This document shows positions 14,154 to 17,009 of a DNA stretch of 17,009 bases, one piece after another. Location of the stretch: the NCBI GenBank assembly GCA_002352105.1, contig DEHV01000006.1, positions 78,254-95,262 on the forward strand. Direction: 5' to 3'. The first letter of the stretch is position 1, and every line of letters begins with the position of its first letter. The position numbers and the translations under genes are program-made. Below the pieces are notes generated by a model that worked only from the letters and a program-made list of their open reading frames with translations, searched no databases and was not told the DNA's origin. The DNA is from Chitinophagaceae bacterium UBA2791. Its GTDB lineage: Bacteria; Bacteroidota; Bacteroidia; Chitinophagales; Chitinophagaceae.

Positions 14154-15020
14154 CTATACGGAAAAAATCTGGCTCGCCAGCTGGGAAGCTTCTGACAGCG
14201 CTTGTTTATCGATGTTCTCCAGCAGGTTCAGCTCTTCAAAATAAGGGATCAGCAGTTCGGTATTCATATTGCCCACCAGCTCGTCGTTTGCCATCGGGCA
14301 GCCGCCTATGCCTTTCATGGCGCCATCAAAACGCAGGCATTTTGCAGATAACGCCGCATCGATCTTTTCTTTCCAGTTGTAACGATGCGAATGAAGATGC
14401 ACGCCTATCTCGGTATTGGGCAGCACTACCACCAGGCTCCGGGTGATATCATATACCTGCTGGGGCGTTGCCAATCCCACAGTATCCGCCAGGGAAATGA
14501 TGTCTACGCCCATCCTGATCATCTTCTCTATCCATTTGAATACGATCTCTTCGGAATAGGGATCGCCGTAAGGATTGCCAAAAGCCATGGAAATATAGAT
14601 CACCAGTTTCTTGCCGGTTCTTTCGCAGATGTTCTGAATTTCCTGGACCCGTTGCATGGACTCTTCAATGGTGGAGTTGGTATTCCTTTTCTGAAAAGTT
14701 TCCGAGATCGAAAACGGAAATCCCAGGTAATCTATCTGCGCATGCGCAGACGCTTCCTCGGCGCCGCGGGTATTGGCGACGATCGCCAACAAACGGGTGT
14801 TAACGCCCGTAAGGTCCAGCCCTTCCAGCACTTCTTCGGTCTCTGCCATCTGCGGAACGGCTTTCGCCGAAACAAAGCTCCCGAAATCCAGCGTATGAAA
14901 GCCAACGCGCAGCAATACATTCAGGTACCGGATGATGGCGTCCGTGGGGATATCGGTTTTCCAGCCCTGCAAGGCGTCGCGGGGACATTCTACTAAGTGA
15001 ACGGTTGACCTTCGGCTCAT
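14154..15020 (-). CDS. Hydroxymethylglutaryl-CoA lyase-like enzyme
   Basis: DRE-TIM metallolyase family member (288 aa, TIM barrel), expected to cleave HMG-CoA to acetyl-CoA and acetoacetate in leucine breakdown. Support: VECPRDALQ at 10-18 (Arg14 and Asp15 match the family 'PRD' start), GSFVSAKAVPQMAET (47-61), SISETFQKRNTNST (104-117), YISMAFGNPYGDPYS (142-156), SLADTVGLATP (176-186), and GIGGCPMA at 237-244 with Cys241 matching the catalytic loop cysteine. The usual HxHDTxG segment reads HLHSHRYNWKEK (208-219), so it differs from the mitochondrial-type enzyme; I recall this pattern in Bacteroidota homologues. The equivalent family opening GPRDGLQ is here CPRDALQ. A related aldolase or lyase role is possible. 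It lies 26 nt after rlmB and 24 nt before the GSCFA gene. Confidence 0.85.
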   Translation of the reverse strand: MSRRSTVHLVECPRDALQGWKTDIPTDAIIRYLNVLLRVGFHTLDFGSFVSAKAVPQMAETEEVLEGLDLTGVNTRLLAIVANTRGAEEASAHAQIDYLGFPFSISETFQKRNTNSTIEESMQRVQEIQNICERTGKKLVIYISMAFGNPYGDPYSEEIVFKWIEKMIRMGVDIISLADTVGLATPQQVYDITRSLVVVLPNTEIGVHLHSHRYNWKEKIDAALSAKCLRFDGAMKGIGGCPMANDELVGNMNTELLIPYFEELNLLENIDKQALSEASQLASQIFSV

Positions 15021-15046
15021 AGGGGTAAAAGTAATATTATTATTCT

Positions 15047-15811
15047 CTATTGTCGCCTTTGCTTTAAGGCCTCGTATAAAATGATGCCCGCTGCGACAGA
15101 TACATTAAAAGAGTCAAACCCGCCTGACATCGGAATAAAAAAGCGTTCATCGGAAGCTTTGCTGATATATGGCTGTACGCCCCTTCCTTCGCTGCCCATG
15201 ATCAGGCAGCAGGGCTCAGTAAAATCGATCTCTTCCATCTCCTTACCCTCTTTTATCCCCGAAACATAGGCCCTGATGCCGTTCAGCCGCAAGTCTTCTA
15301 TGGCTTTGAGCAGGCTGCCCACGCGGCAGACCTGTATTTTTTCCAGCGCGCCCGCGGATGCTTTCAGGGCCTCTTCATTTAAGGCGCCCACGCCCTTGTC
15401 CGGCACGATCAACACCTGTGCGCCGCAGCATACGGCCGTTCTTGCCATGCCGCCGATATTCCGGACATCAGTAACGCCGTCCAGCATCAGGAACAAGGGC
15501 GTTTGCCCATTGCCCACAACATGGTCTATCGCCTGCTGGAGATCGACGTACTGCAATAATGCGGCAAAAGCGATACAGCCCTGGTGGTTGGAACGCGTCA
15601 GGGAAAAAAGCTTCTCGGCGGGAACTGCCTGCAGGGGAATATGCCGCTCCCTGGCGAGCTGGCGGATCCTGCCTATATTCTCTCCGCTGACATTTGTTTG
15701 TAATAGTATTTTATCTATTGATCTTCCGGATTCGATGGCTTCAATGACCGGCTGCCTCCCGATGATCAGCGAGCTTTTCGTAAACCGGCGTTTTTCAGAC
15801 GATCCTTCCAT
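15047..15811 (-). CDS. rlmB: 23S rRNA (guanosine-2'-O)-methyltransferase, TrmH/SpoU family
   Basis: SAM-dependent SPOUT methyltransferase, most likely the RlmB type that 2'-O-methylates G2251 in the 23S rRNA peptidyltransferase centre. The 254-aa product has the N-terminal substrate-binding part (LIIGRQPVIEAIESGR at 15-30, the usual 'G..pV.eal' opening; NHQGCIAFAA at 75-84) and the three knot motifs: LDGVTDVRNIGGMARTA (110-126), LIMGSEGRGV (203-212) and SFNVSVAAGIILYEAL (234-249). Other TrmH-family members act on different RNAs, so the exact site is inferred. Its ATG at 15809-15811 lies inside the end of the Nudix gene (17-nt overlap), suggesting translational coupling. Its cofactor SAM is made by MetK, encoded by the first gene seen in the same operon. 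Confidence 0.9.
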   Translation of the reverse strand: MEGSSEKRRFTKSSLIIGRQPVIEAIESGRSIDKILLQTNVSGENIGRIRQLARERHIPLQAVPAEKLFSLTRSNHQGCIAFAALLQYVDLQQAIDHVVGNGQTPLFLMLDGVTDVRNIGGMARTAVCCGAQVLIVPDKGVGALNEEALKASAGALEKIQVCRVGSLLKAIEDLRLNGIRAYVSGIKEGKEMEEIDFTEPCCLIMGSEGRGVQPYISKASDERFFIPMSGGFDSFNVSVAAGIILYEALKQRRQ

Positions 15812-16355
15812 CAGACAACATCAGTTTTACTTTTAAAATAGCGGCCACCGAGATAGCGTCGGCGATCCCGCCTTCCTCCGCCATTTTACAGGCTTGTTCA
15901 AAAGGAATTTTTTGAACGGTCAGCTGCTCTGTTTCCTCGGGGGAAGCGGCATGTTGTTCCAGTTCCCTGGCCAGGTAAACGATCGCCTGTTCGTTGGTAA
16001 CGGAATTGCTCAGGCGCATCTCCATTAATTTCTGCCAGGAGCGGGCTGTTAGTCCCGTTTCTTCGGCCAGCTCTCTCCGGGCGGCAGAAAGCGGATCCAT
16101 GCCCTCGGGACAACCGCCTTCGGGGATCTCCCAACTGTATTGATCAATGGGAAACCTGTACTGGCCGACCAGCCAGGTATTCATTTCCTCATCCAACGGC
16201 AATATGCCGATGGCAAGGTTCTTAAAATGCACCTTGCCATATATGCCTTTGCCGCCTGCGGGATTGATTACGTCGAATTCGGTTACGCTTATCCATGGAT
16301 TATCATACGCCTGTTTCTGCGATAATATCTGCCATGGATTATCCTCGTTGTTCAT
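15795..16355 (-). CDS. Nudix hydrolase, ADP-ribose pyrophosphatase-like
   Basis: Nudix enzyme of 186 aa expected to split ADP-ribose or another nucleoside diphosphate derivative. The N-terminus MNNEDNPWQILSQKQAYDNP and VGQYRFPIDQYSWEIPEGG (63-81) are typical of the ADPRase subgroup. The Nudix box runs from Gly80 to Leu102: RELAEETGL (94-102) supplies the metal-binding Glu98 and Glu99, but the Glu expected six positions after Gly80 is Met86, a departure from GX5EX7REUXEEXGU. The core catalytic glutamates are kept, so it is probably active. It follows metK by 18 nt and overlaps rlmB by 17 nt. Operon context does not fix its substrate. Confidence 0.9.
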   Translation of the reverse strand: MNNEDNPWQILSQKQAYDNPWISVTEFDVINPAGGKGIYGKVHFKNLAIGILPLDEEMNTWLVGQYRFPIDQYSWEIPEGGCPEGMDPLSAARRELAEETGLTARSWQKLMEMRLSNSVTNEQAIVYLARELEQHAASPEETEQLTVQKIPFEQACKMAEEGGIADAISVAAILKVKLMLSDGRIV

Positions 16356-16373
16356 GTAACAATGATAAAGAAA

Positions 16374-17009
16374 TTAAAGCCCGAAAGCTTTTTTTATCTT
16401 ATCTACATAGTCCAGTTTTTCCCAGGTAAACAACTCTACCGTCTTCTTAACGGTTTTGCCGTCGGGGGAAGTAAAGGCCTTTTCAACCGTTTCATTCTTT
16501 CGTCCCATGTGGCCATAGGCCGCTGTTTCGCTATAGATAGGATTGCGCAGTTTTAACCGTTTTTCGATAAAATAAGGCCGCAGGTCGAAAACCGCTTCTA
16601 TCTTCTTGGCGATCTCCGCATCTGTAAGTCCGACCTTGGCAGTTCCATACGTATTTACGTTCACGCCCATCGGTTTTGCGACGCCGATCGCATAAGAAAC
16701 CTGTACCAGCGCTTCATCGGCAACGCCTGCCGCCACCAGGTTTTTGGCGATATGCCGGGTAGCGTAAGCTGCGGAACGGTCGACCTTGGAAGGATCCTTA
16801 CCGCTGAATGCGCCGCCGCCATGGGCGCCCTTGCCTCCATAAGTATCTACGATTATCTTTCTTCCGGTCAGCCCCGTATCGCCGTGCGGACCGCCGATCA
16901 CAAATTTGCCGGTGGGATTAATATGGTATTTAATGCTGTCGTTAAACAGCTTGCGGTATTTTTTATATTTTGATATTACCCGGGGAATAAGGATGGTCCG
17001 GATATCTTC
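16374..17009 (-). CDS. metK: S-adenosylmethionine synthetase, C-terminal half (cut by window edge)
   Basis: Cytosolic enzyme that makes SAM from methionine and ATP. The minus-strand frame stays open from the stop at 16374-16376 to the right edge (211 residues, roughly half of a normal ~400-aa MetK), so the start lies outside the window. Signatures visible are FVIGGPHGDTGLTGRKII, DTYGGKGAHGGGAFSGKDP and KVDRSAAYATRHIAKN, covering the central and C-terminal repeats of the tripartite fold, then AIGVAKPMGVNVNTYG and a C-terminus ending KIKKAFGL. Upstream residues EDIRTILIPRVISKYKKYRK fit the preceding helix. It heads the minus-strand operon as far as can be seen. Confidence 0.96.
   Translation of the reverse strand, partial: EDIRTILIPRVISKYKKYRKLFNDSIKYHINPTGKFVIGGPHGDTGLTGRKIIVDTYGGKGAHGGGAFSGKDPSKVDRSAAYATRHIAKNLVAAGVADEALVQVSYAIGVAKPMGVNVNTYGTAKVGLTDAEIAKKIEAVFDLRPYFIEKRLKLRNPIYSETAAYGHMGRKNETVEKAFTSPDGKTVKKTVELFTWEKLDYVDKIKKAFGL

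Noticed and set aside
1..17009. CRISPR array, tRNA or rRNA gene, complete insertion sequence, prophage or restriction system
   Set aside because: Looked for on both strands; no regularly spaced repeats, cloverleaf-like sequences, transposases or phage gene blocks were seen.

Overview
The window most likely comes from the chromosome of a Bacteroidota bacterium, probably near Chitinophagaceae; this is inferred from gene content and signals, not from a database match. Supporting signs are a TonB-dependent receptor with an N-terminal carboxypeptidase-regulatory-like domain, a protein with a type IX secretion (T9SS) C-terminal sorting domain, a GSCFA-family protein, weak Shine-Dalgarno sites, and promoter-like sequences of the Bacteroidota TAnnTTTG type. 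Most genes look like stable chromosomal housekeeping genes. No tRNA, rRNA, CRISPR array, complete IS element or prophage was seen.

Left part (1-2961): the 5' end of a TonB-dependent receptor (minus strand, cut by the window edge), divergent from purC (SAICAR synthetase). A strong hairpin separates purC from the convergent trhO (tRNA uridine-34 hydroxylase).

Accessory stretch (about 2985-6066): an N-terminally truncated remnant of a small Bacteroidota secreted protein, a Fic-domain protein carrying an N-terminal DNA-binding HTH and a class II self-inhibition motif, a C-terminal remnant of an AAA/DUF4143 ATPase gene, and a short MutS-like ATPase. Two perfect 14-bp palindromes bracket the -7 element of the Fic promoter. 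An identical 9-mer lies on each side of the Fic gene. This looks like a site of gene gain and decay.

Cell-surface pair (6232-8406): two tightly linked secreted proteins, one with a probable phage-tail-fibre-like beta-sandwich at its C-terminus and one T9SS cargo.

Right part (8471-17009): a minus-strand group bioF, penicillin-acylase-family hydrolase, small membrane protein; then miaE on the plus strand, divergent from bioF. A second compact minus-strand operon follows in the order metK (partial), Nudix hydrolase, rlmB, HMG-CoA-lyase-like enzyme, GSCFA protein, with gaps of 18-26 nt or overlaps. miaE and the GSCFA gene overlap tail to tail by 23 bp. Three genes act on RNA modification (trhO, miaE, rlmB) and metK makes the SAM that RlmB needs.

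I did not find a convincing undescribed multi-gene system. The best leads are the HTH-Fic gene with its palindromic promoter, the fibre/T9SS secreted pair, and a nine-G tract inside the penicillin acylase gene that could allow slippage.
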